Assembly: GCA_016125265.1 (NCBI GenBank)
Contig: WGMC01000022.1
Span: forward strand, 1-64,000
Length of the DNA: 64,000 nucleotides
Origin: Planctomycetaceae bacterium
GTDB taxonomy: Bacteria; Planctomycetota; UBA1135; GCA-002686595
Direction of reading: 5' to 3'
Shown here: positions 34,379 to 44,575 of the stretch, piece by piece
Layout: every line of letters starts with the position of its first letter
Numbering within the stretch: position 1 is the first letter of the stretch
Notes under the pieces: model-generated
Database searches by the model: none
What the model was told of the DNA's origin: nothing
What the model saw: the letters and a program-made list of their open reading frames with translations, nothing else
Program-made: the position numbers and the translations under genes

Positions 34379-36934
34379 TCAGACCGGTTGGGCGCTGGTT
34401 TCCGGGTGGCGCACTTCCAGTTGGTAGCCATCTTCGTCGAAGTCGACCACGGCCACGTCGCCGCGGCCGACTCGTCCGCGCAGGATCGCGTCCGCGAGCA
34501 GATTCTGGACGCGTTTTTGCAGCACACGCTTGAGCGGCCGTGCGCCGAACTCGGCGTCGTATCCCTCTTCGGCAAGCCGCGCGGCCGCGGCGGCGGTGAC
34601 TTCGAGTCCGATCTCCTGCTCGTCGAGGTGCTTTTGGATGCGTGCCACCTGGACCTTGACGATGGCGCCCAGTTGCTCCGGCTTGAGGGCCGAGAAGGTC
34701 AGCACCTCGTCCAACCGGTTCAGGAACTCGGGCCGGAAGAACTCGCGCAGTTGGCTTTCGTTGCGCAGGTTGCTGGTCATCAGGACGAGTGTTTGCGTGA
34801 AGTCCACCACGTTGCCCTTGCCGTCCGTCAGGCGGCCGTCGTCGAGGAGCTGCAGCAGCACGTGGAACACCTCGGGGTGCGCCTTCTCCACCTCGTCGAG
34901 CAACACGACCGAGTGGGGCTTTCTGCGCACGGCCTCCGTCAGGGCGCCACCCTCCTCGTAACCGACGTATCCGGGGGGCGCTCCGATCAGGCGCGAAACC
35001 GAGTGTTTCTCCATGAACTCGCTCATGTCGACACGCACGAGTGCCTGCTCGTCGTCGAACAGGAACTCGGCCAACGCTCGCGCCGTTTCGGTCTTGCCGA
35101 CGCCAGTTGGGCCGAGCAGCAGGAACGAGCCCAGGGGGCGGCTGGTCTCCTGCAGGCCCGCGCGGGCACGGCGCACCGCCTCGCTGATAGCCATGAGCGG
35201 CTGCTCTTGACCCACGACGCGTTCACCGAGCCGCTGCTCCATCGACAAGAGCTTCTCCCGTTCGGTCTCGAGCAGTCGCGTGGCCGGGATGCCCGTCCAG
35301 CGGCTGATGACGCCGGCGATGACCTCCGCGTCCACTTCTTCGGGCAGGAGCGCGCCGCCGGCCTGCAACTCGCGCAGTCGCTGCTCGTTCTGCAGCAACT
35401 GGCGCTCCGCGTTCGGCAGTTCGTCGTAGCGGATCTTGCCGACGCGCTCGTAGTCGCCCTCGCGCTCCTTGCGTTCGGCCTCGGCGCGCAGGTTCTCGAT
35501 GAGAGCTTTGCCCGCGCGCAGGCTGGTGATCAGGTTCTTCTCGTTCTCCCAGCGCGTGCGAAGGGCACTGCTCTGCTCCTGCAAGTCGGCGAGTTCTGCG
35601 CCGATGTCCGCCAGGCGACGCGCCTCGCCGGTGCCGTCCTCGCGGGCGAGTGCCGTGCGCTCGATCTCGAGCTGGCGCATCTTGCGCTCCAGGCTGTCGA
35701 GCTCGGGCGGCAGCGAATCGATCGAGAGGCGCAACTGGGCCGCGGCTTCGTCCACGCAGTCGATCGCCTTGTCGGGCAGGAAGCGCGACGTGATGTGGCG
35801 ATCCGCGAGGCGGGCCGCCTGCACGAGCGCCTCGTCGAGGATCCGCACGCCGTAGTGCACCTCGTAGCGCTCCTTCAGGCCGCGCAGGATCGCGATCGTG
35901 TCGTCGACGCTGGGTTCGTCGATCTGCACGGGCAAGAAGCGCCGCTCGAGCGCCTTGTCCTTCTCGATGTACTTCCTGTACTCGTCGATCGTGGTGGCAC
36001 CGATGCAGTGCAGCTCGCCGCGGGCCAACGCGGGTTTCAGCATGTTGGCCGCGTCCACGGCGCCCTCGGCACCGCCGGCGCCCACCAGAGTGTGCAACTC
36101 GTCGATGAACAGGATCACCTCGCCGGCGGCGTTCGTGATTTCCTCGAGCACGGCCTTGAGGCGCTCTTCGAACTCGCCGCGGTACTTCGCACCGGCAAGC
36201 AGCGAACCCATGTCGAGCGCCATGACGCGCTTGTTCTTCAGGCCTTCCGGCACATCACCGGCGACGATCCGATTCGCGAGGCCTTCGACGATGGCCGTCT
36301 TGCCGACACCGGGGTCGCCGATCAGCACGGGGTTGTTCTTGCGTCGGCGGGAGAGCACCTGCATCACGCGGCGCACTTCCACGTCCCGCCCGATGACCGG
36401 GTCGAGTCTGCCCTTGCGCGCGTCCTCGGTAAGGTCGCGGGCGTACTTGTTGAGCGCGTCGAACGTGCTCTCGGGATCCGGGCTGTCGACCTTGCGATCC
36501 CCGCGCACTTCGTTCAGCGCGGCCTCGAGGCGCGCGGCGGTCAACTTGCGCGCGGCGAGCAGGCCGGCGACCTCGGGCCCCCCGCGCTGCGCCAGGGCGA
36601 TCAGGAGGTGTTCCGTCGACAGGTAGCTGTCACCCAGGCGCTTGGCGGTGGCCGCGCCTTCCTGGAGGACCTCCGCGAACGCCCTCGACGGGGTCAGGTT
36701 GCCGCCAGCGGCGCGCGGCAGCTTTTGCACGACGCGCTCCATCTCCGCGCGCAGGACCCGCGGGTCCACCTCCAGCTTCTGCAGGAGCGCCGCGGTCACA
36801 CCCTCCGGTTCGTCGAGCAGGGCCAGGCACAGGTGCACGGGCGCCAGCTCCGGATTGCCGGCCTGGGTGGCCAGGGCCTGGGCGGCTTGGAGCACGGCGG
36901 AGCACTTGTTCGTGGGGGGGAGTTGGTTTTGCAT
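34379..36934 (-). CDS. clpB: ClpB disaggregase (AAA+ ATPase)
   Basis: An 851-residue ATP-dependent disaggregase that works with DnaK. It has a Clp-N domain (about 5-145), the first AAA+ module with Walker A GDPGVGKT and Walker [16 protein letters not shown], a coiled-coil middle domain (about 400-520, [20 protein letters not shown]), and the second AAA+ module with [19 protein letters not shown] and the arginine-finger region ending in the D2-small domain. ATG 36934 is chosen by length. No CIRCE element was seen upstream. Convergent with nothing nearby on the left; the SDR gene lies downstream in the same direction. Confidence 0.96.
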   Translation of the reverse strand: MQNQLPPTNKCSAVLQAAQALATQAGNPELAPVHLCLALLDEPEGVTAALLQKLEVDPRVLRAEMERVVQKLPRAAGGNLTPSRAFAEVLQEGAATAKRLGDSYLSTEHLLIALAQRGGPEVAGLLAARKLTAARLEAALNEVRGDRKVDSPDPESTFDALNKYARDLTEDARKGRLDPVIGRDVEVRRVMQVLSRRRKNNPVLIGDPGVGKTAIVEGLANRIVAGDVPEGLKNKRVMALDMGSLLAGAKYRGEFEERLKAVLEEITNAAGEVILFIDELHTLVGAGGAEGAVDAANMLKPALARGELHCIGATTIDEYRKYIEKDKALERRFLPVQIDEPSVDDTIAILRGLKERYEVHYGVRILDEALVQAARLADRHITSRFLPDKAIDCVDEAAAQLRLSIDSLPPELDSLERKMRQLEIERTALAREDGTGEARRLADIGAELADLQEQSSALRTRWENEKNLITSLRAGKALIENLRAEAERKEREGDYERVGKIRYDELPNAERQLLQNEQRLRELQAGGALLPEEVDAEVIAGVISRWTGIPATRLLETEREKLLSMEQRLGERVVGQEQPLMAISEAVRRARAGLQETSRPLGSFLLLGPTGVGKTETARALAEFLFDDEQALVRVDMSEFMEKHSVSRLIGAPPGYVGYEEGGALTEAVRRKPHSVVLLDEVEKAHPEVFHVLLQLLDDGRLTDGKGNVVDFTQTLVLMTSNLRNESQLREFFRPEFLNRLDEVLTFSALKPEQLGAIVKVQVARIQKHLDEQEIGLEVTAAAAARLAEEGYDAEFGARPLKRVLQKRVQNLLADAILRGRVGRGDVAVVDFDEDGYQLEVRHPETSAQPV

Positions 36935-37234
36935 GGTGGCGTCGGGCCCTCCGGGGCCTCGCGCCTCCCTACGCAAGCGGTGTGCCGCGGCGCCGAGGGC
37001 GCAAAACGTCGCCTCCAGGGGCCAGGAGCCGGCTTCCGGGCCCAAACTCGCACGAAGGCTGCCATATAGGCATAACTCTTCGCCGGTGCGCGATCTGTCC
37101 GTCTGCCATTGTGGCATGGCTCGCCTTCAGGGAGCCGTAGGGTTGCCGCAAGGATCCTGTGGCTACGCAGGACCGCCGCCGCCACGGGGCTAGAGTCCGG
37201 TCTCCCCCCTCCCACCGAACCCGCGGAAGGTCCC
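36935..37234. other. Divergent intergenic region of clpB and methyltransferase
   Basis: This 300-bp gap holds the control regions of two divergent genes. A local AT-rich patch is present around 37063-37078 (CATATAGGCATAACTC), the most promoter-like part for clpB, but no convincing -35/-10 pair, CIRCE palindrome or other operator was found. No small gene is supported. Confidence 0.5.
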
Positions 37235-38458
37235 ATGTGCCCCCACCCCCGATCCGAAGACCTGGACGAACACCCGCTCGACGAGCGGCTCGAGGACGTC
37301 GTCCGGGACGTGATGCACGCCAACCTCGAGGACGTGCGCCAGTGGGTCGCCGAGGTCGTGCGCGAGCGCCTGAGCGAGGCCGAACTGCGCCACCAGGTCG
37401 CCGAGGCTCTGGCGAAGGGCACCCTGCGCCGCTGGTTCGACGACTTCGTCCGCCGCCGCATCAGCGACGACCCGCGCTTCCACCGCGACTGGTTCGCCCA
37501 GTTGATCGCCGACGAGGCATCCCGAGCGGTGCAATCGCTCGCCACCCGCGATCGGGTGGCGTTCGGGGACTGGACCCGCGCGTTTGCCCTGGACGGCGGC
37601 ACGCGGGCGGGTGGCGCGCTCGGCCCGGCCGCACAGCACAAGGACGGGGTGCGTTGGCTCCAGCCGCCCGCGAGCCTTGGTGCGGGGGGACTCGAAGCGG
37701 CGATCCAGCGGGACGGTTGCGCGCTGCCCGACACCGACCAGCGCGAGGGGTATTACGGCGAGCGCCACTTCGACTTCTGGATCAGCGGGCTGCAGGACCA
37801 ACAGGCGATCCTCGCCGAGATGCGGCTGCAGGGGCGCACGCTGGCACCCGGCGATGCCGTGTTGGAGCTCGGGTGCGCCTCGGGCCGCGTCCTGCGGCAC
37901 TTCGCGCAGCAGATGGACGGGTTGGACGTGTGGGGCTGCGACATCCAGCGCTCCCACGTCGATTGGCTCGTGCGCCACCTGCCCCAGCGGCTCAAGGTGT
38001 TCCAGAACACCGTGCTGCCGAGCCTGCCGATTCCCGACGGGACCTTGGACCTCGTGTACGCGTTCTCGGTGTTCACCCACATCGACGAGTTCGAACTGTC
38101 CTGGATCGCGGAGTTGGCCCGCGTGCTGAAGCCCGGCGGCATGGCGTACCTCACGGTGCACACGGAGCACACCTGGTCGCGTCTCGGGCCCGAACTGGCG
38201 CTCTACCACGACCTACTGGGCGTGCGCGACCAAGTGCGCGAGTACGACATCGACGAAGCGTTCCTCGCGGGTCCCATGCCGTCCGAACGCACCGTCTTCC
38301 GGTGGACGAGCGCGCAGCACAACAACACCACCGTGTTCCTCGATTCGGGTTACGTGCAGAGCACCTGGGGCCGCTTCCTCGAGGTGAAAGCGATCCGGCG
38401 CGAAGCCGCGGGGTACCAGGACGTGGTCGTGCTTCGCCGCCCGTCTGCCGGGCGTTAG
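37235..38458 (+). CDS. Class I SAM-dependent methyltransferase with long N-terminal region
   Basis: A 407-residue protein. Residues 1-170 are helical and charged and have no recognised domain. Residues about 195-400 form a Rossmann methyltransferase with motif I VLELGCASGRVLRHF (about 210-224), the acidic loop WGCDIQRSHVDWL, motif post-I LDLVYAFSVFTHI and RVLKPGGMAYLTVH. The Tyr-rich REGYYGERHFDFWISG preceding motif I is often found in methyltransferases next to glycosyltransferases. The substrate is unknown. ATG 37235 has a weak GGAAGG ribosome site. Its stop overlaps that of pdxJ on the other strand. Confidence 0.85.
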   Translation: MCPHPRSEDLDEHPLDERLEDVVRDVMHANLEDVRQWVAEVVRERLSEAELRHQVAEALAKGTLRRWFDDFVRRRISDDPRFHRDWFAQLIADEASRAVQSLATRDRVAFGDWTRAFALDGGTRAGGALGPAAQHKDGVRWLQPPASLGAGGLEAAIQRDGCALPDTDQREGYYGERHFDFWISGLQDQQAILAEMRLQGRTLAPGDAVLELGCASGRVLRHFAQQMDGLDVWGCDIQRSHVDWLVRHLPQRLKVFQNTVLPSLPIPDGTLDLVYAFSVFTHIDEFELSWIAELARVLKPGGMAYLTVHTEHTWSRLGPELALYHDLLGVRDQVREYDIDEAFLAGPMPSERTVFRWTSAQHNNTTVFLDSGYVQSTWGRFLEVKAIRREAAGYQDVVVLRRPSAGR

Positions 38459-39228
38459 GAGCGCTCCGGCGCGGCCAGCGCCATGGCCGCACGCATCTCC
38501 TGCACGGCGGCGCGCGCGCCCACCAACACGGCGCGCGCGACGATCGAGTGGCCGATGTTCAGTTCTTCGAGCTCGGGGATCGCGGCCACCGGCGCCACGT
38601 TCTGGTAGTCGAGGCCGTGGCCCGCGTTGATGCGCAGGCCGAGCGCCCGCCCGCGCGCGGCGGCCTGCACCAGGCGCTCCAGTTCGCGCGCCTTCACGTC
38701 GCCCGCCGCGTTCGCGTAGGTGCCCGTGTGCAGCTCGACGAAGGGCGCACCCAGTTCGGCGGTCGCTTCCAGTTGGGCGAAGTCCGGATCGACGAACAGG
38801 CTGACGAGCCCACCCGTTTCCGCGAGGCGCGGGATCAGCGACGACAGCCGTGCCCGCTCGGCTACCACGTCGAGGCCGCCCTCGGTGGTGACCTCCTGGC
38901 GGTTCTCGGGCACCACACAAAAGGCGTCGGCGCCCGATCCCAGGGCGAACGCGACGATCTCTGGATCGAGAGAGAGCTCCAGGTTCAAAAGCGTCGTCAC
39001 GGCCGCGCGCATGCGCAGCACGTCGTGGTCCTGGATGTGGCGCCGGTCCTTGCGCAGGTGCACGGTGATGCCGTCGGCGCCCGCCGCTTCGGCGGCCAGG
39101 GCCCACTCGACCGGATCGGGTTGTTCGGCCCGCCGCGCCTGGCGCAGCGTGGCGACGTGGTCCACGTTGACGTGCAAGCGCGGAAAGGGGGCGGGGTTCG
39201 GGTGGTGCGCGGCGGAGCTTGCTTTCAC
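38455..39228 (-). CDS. pdxJ: Pyridoxine 5'-phosphate synthase
   Basis: A 257-residue PdxJ, which condenses 1-deoxyxylulose 5-phosphate with 3-amino-2-oxopropyl phosphate to give pyridoxine 5'-phosphate. Diagnostic blocks are LHVNVDHVATLRQARR, ITVHLRKDRRHIQDHDV, CVVPENRQEVTTEGGLD, VSLFVDPD, VELHTGTYA and GLRINAGHGLDYQNV. Length is normal apart from a short N-terminal extension after GTG 39228; the enzyme core begins at about residue 17. TAA at 38455-38457 overlaps the methyltransferase TAG on the opposite strand. Confidence 0.96.
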   Translation of the reverse strand: MKASSAAHHPNPAPFPRLHVNVDHVATLRQARRAEQPDPVEWALAAEAAGADGITVHLRKDRRHIQDHDVLRMRAAVTTLLNLELSLDPEIVAFALGSGADAFCVVPENRQEVTTEGGLDVVAERARLSSLIPRLAETGGLVSLFVDPDFAQLEATAELGAPFVELHTGTYANAAGDVKARELERLVQAAARGRALGLRINAGHGLDYQNVAPVAAIPELEELNIGHSIVARAVLVGARAAVQEMRAAMALAAPERS

Positions 39229-39300
39229 GCGGTGCAATTTAGGGGGAAGCGACCCGTGCCGCGAGCCCCGGTCGACGGGGCCGCCCGTTAGGATCGCGGC

Positions 39301-41550
39301 GTGGTGCGAGCAGCATGGTTGGTCCCTTGGATCGCGGTCGGCGCCGGCGCGGTGTTGCCGCCGCTCCAGGCGCCCGACACTCCGCGCGCCGAGCTGGAGC
39401 GGCGCTTCGCGTCGCAAGTACTTCCATTCCTCGAGGAGCACTGCACGTGGTGCCACGGGGGTGAGCAGCCGGAGGCCGGGCTCGACCTGTCGCGCCTCGA
39501 ACGCCTCGCCGATCTCGAGCGCTCCGGCGCCCGTTGGAAACACGCGGTGCGCCGGGTGGAGCGCGACCAGATGCCGCCCCTCGGCCCCGTACCGCCCTCG
39601 CCGCGCGAACGCGATGCGTTCCTGGCGTTTGCCGGTGCGTGGGAGCGGCTGCGCTACGACCCGACCGCGCCGGCCCATCCCGGCGCTCCCGTGCTGCGCC
39701 GTTTGACGCGGCGCGAGGTGGCCAACAGTCTCCGCGATGTGCTCGGCATCGACGTCGACGCGGTTGCCGCGCTGCCGGAAGAGAGTGTCGCCGCGGGGTT
39801 CGACCATTTGGGCAGCGCCCAGTCCCTGCCGCCGGTGGCGGTCGAGCGCTGGATCGACTTCGCGCAGCTCGCCGCCGCGGAAGCGGCGCCCCGCGCCGCG
39901 GCGGGACCGGATTGGACGGCGCCGCGCGAGCGCCGCGACGGTGCAGACCTGGCGGGCGGCAACGGCGGCGAGCTGTATTCGAACGGGGACCTCGTTTGGA
40001 GCTACGACTTCCCGCGCGGCGGCACGTACCGCTTGCGGGCGGCACTGGCGGGGGACCAGGCCGGGCCGGACCCTGCGCGCGCGGCGCTGCGGCTCGGGCG
40101 TGCGGAAGTGCTGCGCACGGACGTGACTGCGCGTCGCTCGGCGGCCCCCGATCGCATCGAAGTCGATGTGGTCGTCGACAAACCGGGCACACACGACGTC
40201 GCGGTGCGATTCCTGAACGACTACTGGCGTCCCGACGACCCGGATCCGCGCCAGCGAGACCGCAATTTGATCGCGCTGTGGATCGAAGTGGAGGGACCCC
40301 TCGATCCGCCCGACGCGTCGCCTTTGGAGCGCGAGCTGGCCGCTCGGTTCGGCGATCTGGGCGGCGTCGAGGCACAGCGCGCCGCCCTCGCGTACCTTGG
40401 ACTTCGGCTCTGGCGCCGACCGCTCGAGACGCGCGAACTCGACGCGTTGCTCGTCCACGCGAAGGGACCGGATGAGTGGCTTGCGACGGGATTGTTCGCC
40501 CTGATCGCGTCGCCGAACTTCCTCTTCCGGGTGGAGTTGTCCTCCGATTACGAGCGCGACGTGGAGGGTTACGAGATGGCCACGCGGCTCTCGTACCTCC
40601 TGTGGAGCAGCGCGCCGGACCCGGCCCTGCTGGACGCGGCCGCGCGCGGCGAACTGGCGACCCGCGCGGGCCGCGCCGCGTCCGTGGCGCGGATGCTGGA
40701 CGACGCGCGCGGCCGGGCCATCGCCCGCGACTTCGGCTTCCAGTGGTTGCAGTTGACGCGCCTCGAATCACGTGTCCCCACCGAGCCCCCGGAGCGCGCC
40801 GAACTCTTGCGCTCCATGTTGGTCGAGTCCGAGCGTTTCCTCGACGAGGCCCTGCGCGGCGGGCGTCCACTGATCGAGCTCTTGACGGCGGAACGCACGT
40901 TCGTCGACGGTCGGCTCGCGCGCCACTACGGCATCGATGCGCCCGCCGGCGACGAGTTCTTGCCCGTGGACCTCGTCGGCGCCGGTCGTCCCGGGATCCT
41001 GGGCCGCGCCGCCGTGTTGACGGCGACGAGCGAGCCCGCGCGCACGTCGCCGGTGTCGCGCGGCGCCTTCGTGCTCGACGCCCTGCTCGGCGACGCACCG
41101 CCGCCGCCGCCGCCCGAGATCCCGGCGCTCGACACCCGGCCAGGCGCGGACGGTGGCCTCGACCTGGTCGCGCGCCTCGCCCAACACCGCGCCGAGCCAA
41201 GCTGCGCCGTGTGCCACGACACGATGGATCCACTCGGGCTCGCGCTGGAGGGGTTTGGACCCCTCGGCGAGCGCCGCGCGGGCGCACCCGGACGCGGCAG
41301 TTTGCCGGATGGCACCGAACTGCTCGGCCTGGAGGGCCTCGTCGAGGAACTGCTCGGCGACGGCCGGTTCCTGCGCACGTTCGTCGAGCGGCTGTTCGTC
41401 TACGCTCTCGGCCGATCCCTCGAGTCCGCGGACCGCGGCGAGGTGGCCCGGATCGTCGCGGGTCTCGACCCAGGGAGCGCCACCTTCCTCGACGTGGTGC
41501 TGGCCCTGGTCGAAACACCGGCGTTCCTGCGCCGTTCCGCGGGACCGTGA
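39301..41550 (+). CDS. Secreted cytochrome protein of the DUF1587/1592/1588/1585 type
   Basis: A 749-residue exported planctomycete-type protein. It has a signal segment (LVPWIAVGAGAVLPPLQA), a haem-c site CTWCH at 48-52 (EEHCTWCHGGEQPEAGLDLS), DUF1587 (about 118-185, LRRLTRREVANSLRDVLGID), a beta-sandwich insert (about 225-335), DUF1595/DUF1592 (about 350-550, NFLFRVELSSDYERDVEGYE), DUF1588 (about 560-670, with CAVCHDTMDPLGLALEGFGP) and DUF1585 (about 680-745). The function is unknown although such proteins are abundant in the phylum and are usually encoded beside a DUF1552 protein. GTG 39301 is the start, and PdxJ lies 72 bp away in the divergent direction. Confidence 0.93.
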   Translation: MVRAAWLVPWIAVGAGAVLPPLQAPDTPRAELERRFASQVLPFLEEHCTWCHGGEQPEAGLDLSRLERLADLERSGARWKHAVRRVERDQMPPLGPVPPSPRERDAFLAFAGAWERLRYDPTAPAHPGAPVLRRLTRREVANSLRDVLGIDVDAVAALPEESVAAGFDHLGSAQSLPPVAVERWIDFAQLAAAEAAPRAAAGPDWTAPRERRDGADLAGGNGGELYSNGDLVWSYDFPRGGTYRLRAALAGDQAGPDPARAALRLGRAEVLRTDVTARRSAAPDRIEVDVVVDKPGTHDVAVRFLNDYWRPDDPDPRQRDRNLIALWIEVEGPLDPPDASPLERELAARFGDLGGVEAQRAALAYLGLRLWRRPLETRELDALLVHAKGPDEWLATGLFALIASPNFLFRVELSSDYERDVEGYEMATRLSYLLWSSAPDPALLDAAARGELATRAGRAASVARMLDDARGRAIARDFGFQWLQLTRLESRVPTEPPERAELLRSMLVESERFLDEALRGGRPLIELLTAERTFVDGRLARHYGIDAPAGDEFLPVDLVGAGRPGILGRAAVLTATSEPARTSPVSRGAFVLDALLGDAPPPPPPEIPALDTRPGADGGLDLVARLAQHRAEPSCAVCHDTMDPLGLALEGFGPLGERRAGAPGRGSLPDGTELLGLEGLVEELLGDGRFLRTFVERLFVYALGRSLESADRGEVARIVAGLDPGSATFLDVVLALVETPAFLRRSAGP

Positions 41551-41636
41551 GCCGAATCCTCGACGTCCGCCACCATTCCCGGTGCACCGGCTCGCGCCCC
41601 CTGTCGCGATCGGCGGCGCGGGCCTAGTTTGGTGCC

Positions 41637-42122
41637 ATGGCACGTCCGACTCCCGAACTGGTCGAAGCCCTGCGCGCCACTGCCCGGCGCCTGGCCCGCG
41701 GCGCCCACTACAGTTGGGGCCACCCCGGCTGCTGCAATCTCGGCCACCTGGCCCAAACCGTGACGCGGCTCTCCCGCGCGGAGATCATCGCCGCTGCTTC
41801 GGTGCGCCCGGGGGATTGGGGCGAGATCGTGGCCGAGCACTGCCCCTCGAGCGGACTGCCGATCGACTGGGTCGTGGACCGGCTGTTGGCCCTGGGTTTG
41901 ACCAGGCAGGATCTGGCGCACCTCGAGGACCTGTCGGACCCCAGCGTGCGGGCCCGTTTTCCGCTCGAACGGCGGGACGCCCTGGTCCGCAACCGGCGGG
42001 AGGACGTCGTGGATTACCTCCTGACGTGGGCGAACGGCCTGGCGGAGGCACTTGGGTCGGAGGCGACCCTCGCCTCTCGCGCAGCGCCCGAGGCGGCCAC
42101 GCTGCCCGTGGGCGGCGCCTGA
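41637..42122 (+). CDS. Conserved protein of unknown function (WGH-CN-GHL type)
   Basis: A 161-residue soluble protein. The segment HYSWGHPGCCNLGHLAQTVT (residues about 24-43), with Trp-Gly-His, two Cys and Gly-His, recalls a conserved unknown family found in Bacteroidetes and Planctomycetota. His and Cys together suggest a metal site (inference). No signal peptide or membrane helix. It lies 86 bp after the DUF1592 gene and 81 bp before a secreted hydrolase-like gene on the same strand. ATG 41637 follows a weak upstream region without a clear ribosome site. Confidence 0.75.
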   Translation: MARPTPELVEALRATARRLARGAHYSWGHPGCCNLGHLAQTVTRLSRAEIIAAASVRPGDWGEIVAEHCPSSGLPIDWVVDRLLALGLTRQDLAHLEDLSDPSVRARFPLERRDALVRNRREDVVDYLLTWANGLAEALGSEATLASRAAPEAATLPVGGA

Positions 42123-42203
42123 TCCAGGCGGCTACGGAACCGGATTTTCGATCCGGCCGTAGATTAAGAGGGGCGGCCGGGCCTTGGCCTGCCCTTTACT
42201 CCC

Positions 42204-44540
42204 ATGCCCCCCCCGTTTGCCCCCCTTCGGCGTGCCCGTTCGGCCATCGGATTGGCCATCTTGGGAGCGCTCCTCCCGTCCACGGCCCGCGCAGCCCAGG
42301 CCTCCACCGACCTCGCACCGGCCAGCGTGCCCGCGGCGATGTTCGTGCCCGGGCCGCATGTGCCGTTGAGCGAGTTCACGAACTCCGCCAACGAGCCGTC
42401 GGGCCGCGTGGAGGTCCACGTGGATCCCTTGATCCTGAAGTGGCTGCAGAAGACCCAAGCTCCGCTGCGATTGGCCGCGCGGGTGGGTGGCGCCGTCCAG
42501 TACCTGCCCGCCGTGCGCTTCGACACCGTGTCGGGCAAGGTCGTGGTGCCGACGGCTCTGGTGGGGGACTTCGTGGCGGTCAGTCCAGCCCTCGTCAACG
42601 ATCTGCCCGTCGTCACGCACTGGAGCAAACAGGCGAACGGCGGGCGCGGCGGTCGGATCAGCGGCGCCACGGACGGGATCATGCGCCTCGACGTGCTCGA
42701 CCCGGCGGTTGGCTTCGTGCTGCAGGGCCAGCCGCGCATCTACAACTTCGACCCCGCCTACGCGGACCCCGCGGACCCCACGCAGCCCTACTACTTTCGC
42801 AGCAACTCCTACGCGCTGTTCTCCGACGGCACCGAGGCGTTGGGGCTGCCCGGCACTCCGCCGGCCGACGAAGCCACGCCGGCCTACGAGCGCTACATTG
42901 CCGAGAACTGGTCGCTGGTGGCGCCCTCGGACTTGGCCGCCATCTGGCTGTCCGACTGGTGCCGGGGCAAGTGGGGTCTGCCGATTGCGCACCGCAACCA
43001 ACCGACGGCGCTGCAAGGGGATTTCTGGGGGCCCGGCACGGTGCTCGAAAATGCGCCGCTACTGCAGATCGTGCACGGGCACCACGTGGATGCGGGCGAT
43101 CTCGATCCGAGCGCCGTCGGTACCGAAACGAGCCTCGCGACGTTCCTGTTGCCCCCGCTCTGGCGGCGCGCGGTGGGCAGCTCGTACCCGATCCTGTTCA
43201 ACGGCTACTACGACTTGAACGCGGCCACGTTCACCGTCATGGGGCCGGTGTTCTTGGACCGCCTCGCGGGTGAGTTCGTCGATCATGGCCGCCAAGCGGT
43301 CGGGGTGCTGTGGAACGGCGGCGGGGCCCAGGTCGCATACACCTTCCAGCGCTCGGCCTACGACAACGCGGCGCAGCTCTTCGCCGAAGCCCAGGTCCTC
43401 ATCAAGGGCGACCGCACGCGCATCCTCTCGGCCGGCGAGTCGCGGGGCGGCAACGCTGGCCTGCTGATGGCGGCCAACCCCCACTACCCGCCGCATCCGA
43501 CGCCCGAATGGCCCGGCGGGCACCCGCAGGGGTACCGGATCCGCTTCGTGCTGGCCGACGTGCCGCACCCCAAGCTCGGCGAGAACATCGAGTTGTTCTC
43601 GACGGCGACGCACCCCTTCGTGCAGGGAGCGATGCGCGAGGCCACCGGCTACGTGCGCGCCTGGGAGCCCGATTGGACGCACCCGACCACCGGCCTCGGG
43701 GCCCGGGACCTGACGCGCGAGGTTCTGTTCGGGACGAGCGACGCGGCGCTGATCGACGCGGAGCTGTCGCCCGGCAGCCCGAGCCTGGTGGCGCTCCTCG
43801 CCCAACGCGGCACCGCTGTGGTGCTGCGCGCGGGCACCCATGACTTCTCGCGGCCCTTCCACCAGGTGGCGCGGTTCGCCGACGACCTGCGCGCCGCCAA
43901 CGTGCCCGTGCGGTTCGAGATCCAACACCGCTTCGGCCACGAGCTGACGGTGGACAAGGGCGAGACCCTGGCGTTCTACGTCGACAAGCTCTTTGCGGGC
44001 GACATCTCGTTGACCGAGGAGACGGTGCATTTGCGCCCGGACCTCAGCGATCCGAGTCTGACGGTGCCATTCGCGCCGTTCGCCATGCCGCCGATTCTCG
44101 AGGCGCCCCTCCAGGTGGGTTGGGACCAGCCGTTCACCCTTTCCCTCGCGGGCCCGCCCGGCGCGAGCTACGCCGTGCGCGCGTGCCCCGCCGAACCGGT
44201 AACGCTCAACTGCCTCGGCGGCGAACCGCTGGTGATCGCCAGCGGCCTGTTCGCGGCGCACTCGCCGTCGGCGACCTTGGGCTCGGCCGTGCACCTCCTG
44301 TCCTTCGAGGCCCTCGGTGTCGCCGCGCCCCCTGCGGTGCAGACCTGGCGCCTCGAACTCGTCTACAACTTGAGCGGAACCACCGTGAGTTCGGCCGTGG
44401 TGGGCAGCTTGAGCCAGAGCCTTTTCGGCTTGGATCCGCTGTTGCCCGAGATGGCGGTCCTCCAGCTTCATCCCGGCCCCGTGATCGGAGCCCACTTCGG
44501 CACGCGCACCGGCGGACTGGGGGCCGACGGCCAGTTCTGA
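42204..44540 (+). CDS. Secreted alpha/beta-hydrolase-like protein
   Basis: A 778-residue exported protein (signal peptide about 1-31, SAIGLAILGALLPSTARAAQ). The middle contains a nucleophile elbow, LSAGESRGGNAGLLMAA (about 410-426, GESRG), then a Ser-Asp-His-like order with GTHDFSRPFH (about 550) and HRFGHELTVDKGE (about 577). This fits a secreted alpha/beta-hydrolase or peptidase, although no named family was recognised. The C-terminal 140 residues are beta-rich. The ATG is followed by eight C, a possible slippage site. It lies between the DUF1592- and DUF1552-type genes. Confidence 0.75.
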   Translation: MPPPFAPLRRARSAIGLAILGALLPSTARAAQASTDLAPASVPAAMFVPGPHVPLSEFTNSANEPSGRVEVHVDPLILKWLQKTQAPLRLAARVGGAVQYLPAVRFDTVSGKVVVPTALVGDFVAVSPALVNDLPVVTHWSKQANGGRGGRISGATDGIMRLDVLDPAVGFVLQGQPRIYNFDPAYADPADPTQPYYFRSNSYALFSDGTEALGLPGTPPADEATPAYERYIAENWSLVAPSDLAAIWLSDWCRGKWGLPIAHRNQPTALQGDFWGPGTVLENAPLLQIVHGHHVDAGDLDPSAVGTETSLATFLLPPLWRRAVGSSYPILFNGYYDLNAATFTVMGPVFLDRLAGEFVDHGRQAVGVLWNGGGAQVAYTFQRSAYDNAAQLFAEAQVLIKGDRTRILSAGESRGGNAGLLMAANPHYPPHPTPEWPGGHPQGYRIRFVLADVPHPKLGENIELFSTATHPFVQGAMREATGYVRAWEPDWTHPTTGLGARDLTREVLFGTSDAALIDAELSPGSPSLVALLAQRGTAVVLRAGTHDFSRPFHQVARFADDLRAANVPVRFEIQHRFGHELTVDKGETLAFYVDKLFAGDISLTEETVHLRPDLSDPSLTVPFAPFAMPPILEAPLQVGWDQPFTLSLAGPPGASYAVRACPAEPVTLNCLGGEPLVIASGLFAAHSPSATLGSAVHLLSFEALGVAAPPAVQTWRLELVYNLSGTTVSSAVVGSLSQSLFGLDPLLPEMAVLQLHPGPVIGAHFGTRTGGLGADGQF

Positions 44541-44575
44541 CCGGCGGCGCCGCTGCGCGCGGTATGCTCGCGACC

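Noticed and set aside
36935..37234. CIRCE or other heat-shock operator in front of clpB
   Set aside because: No TTAGCACTC-N9-GAGTGCTAA palindrome or close form is present.
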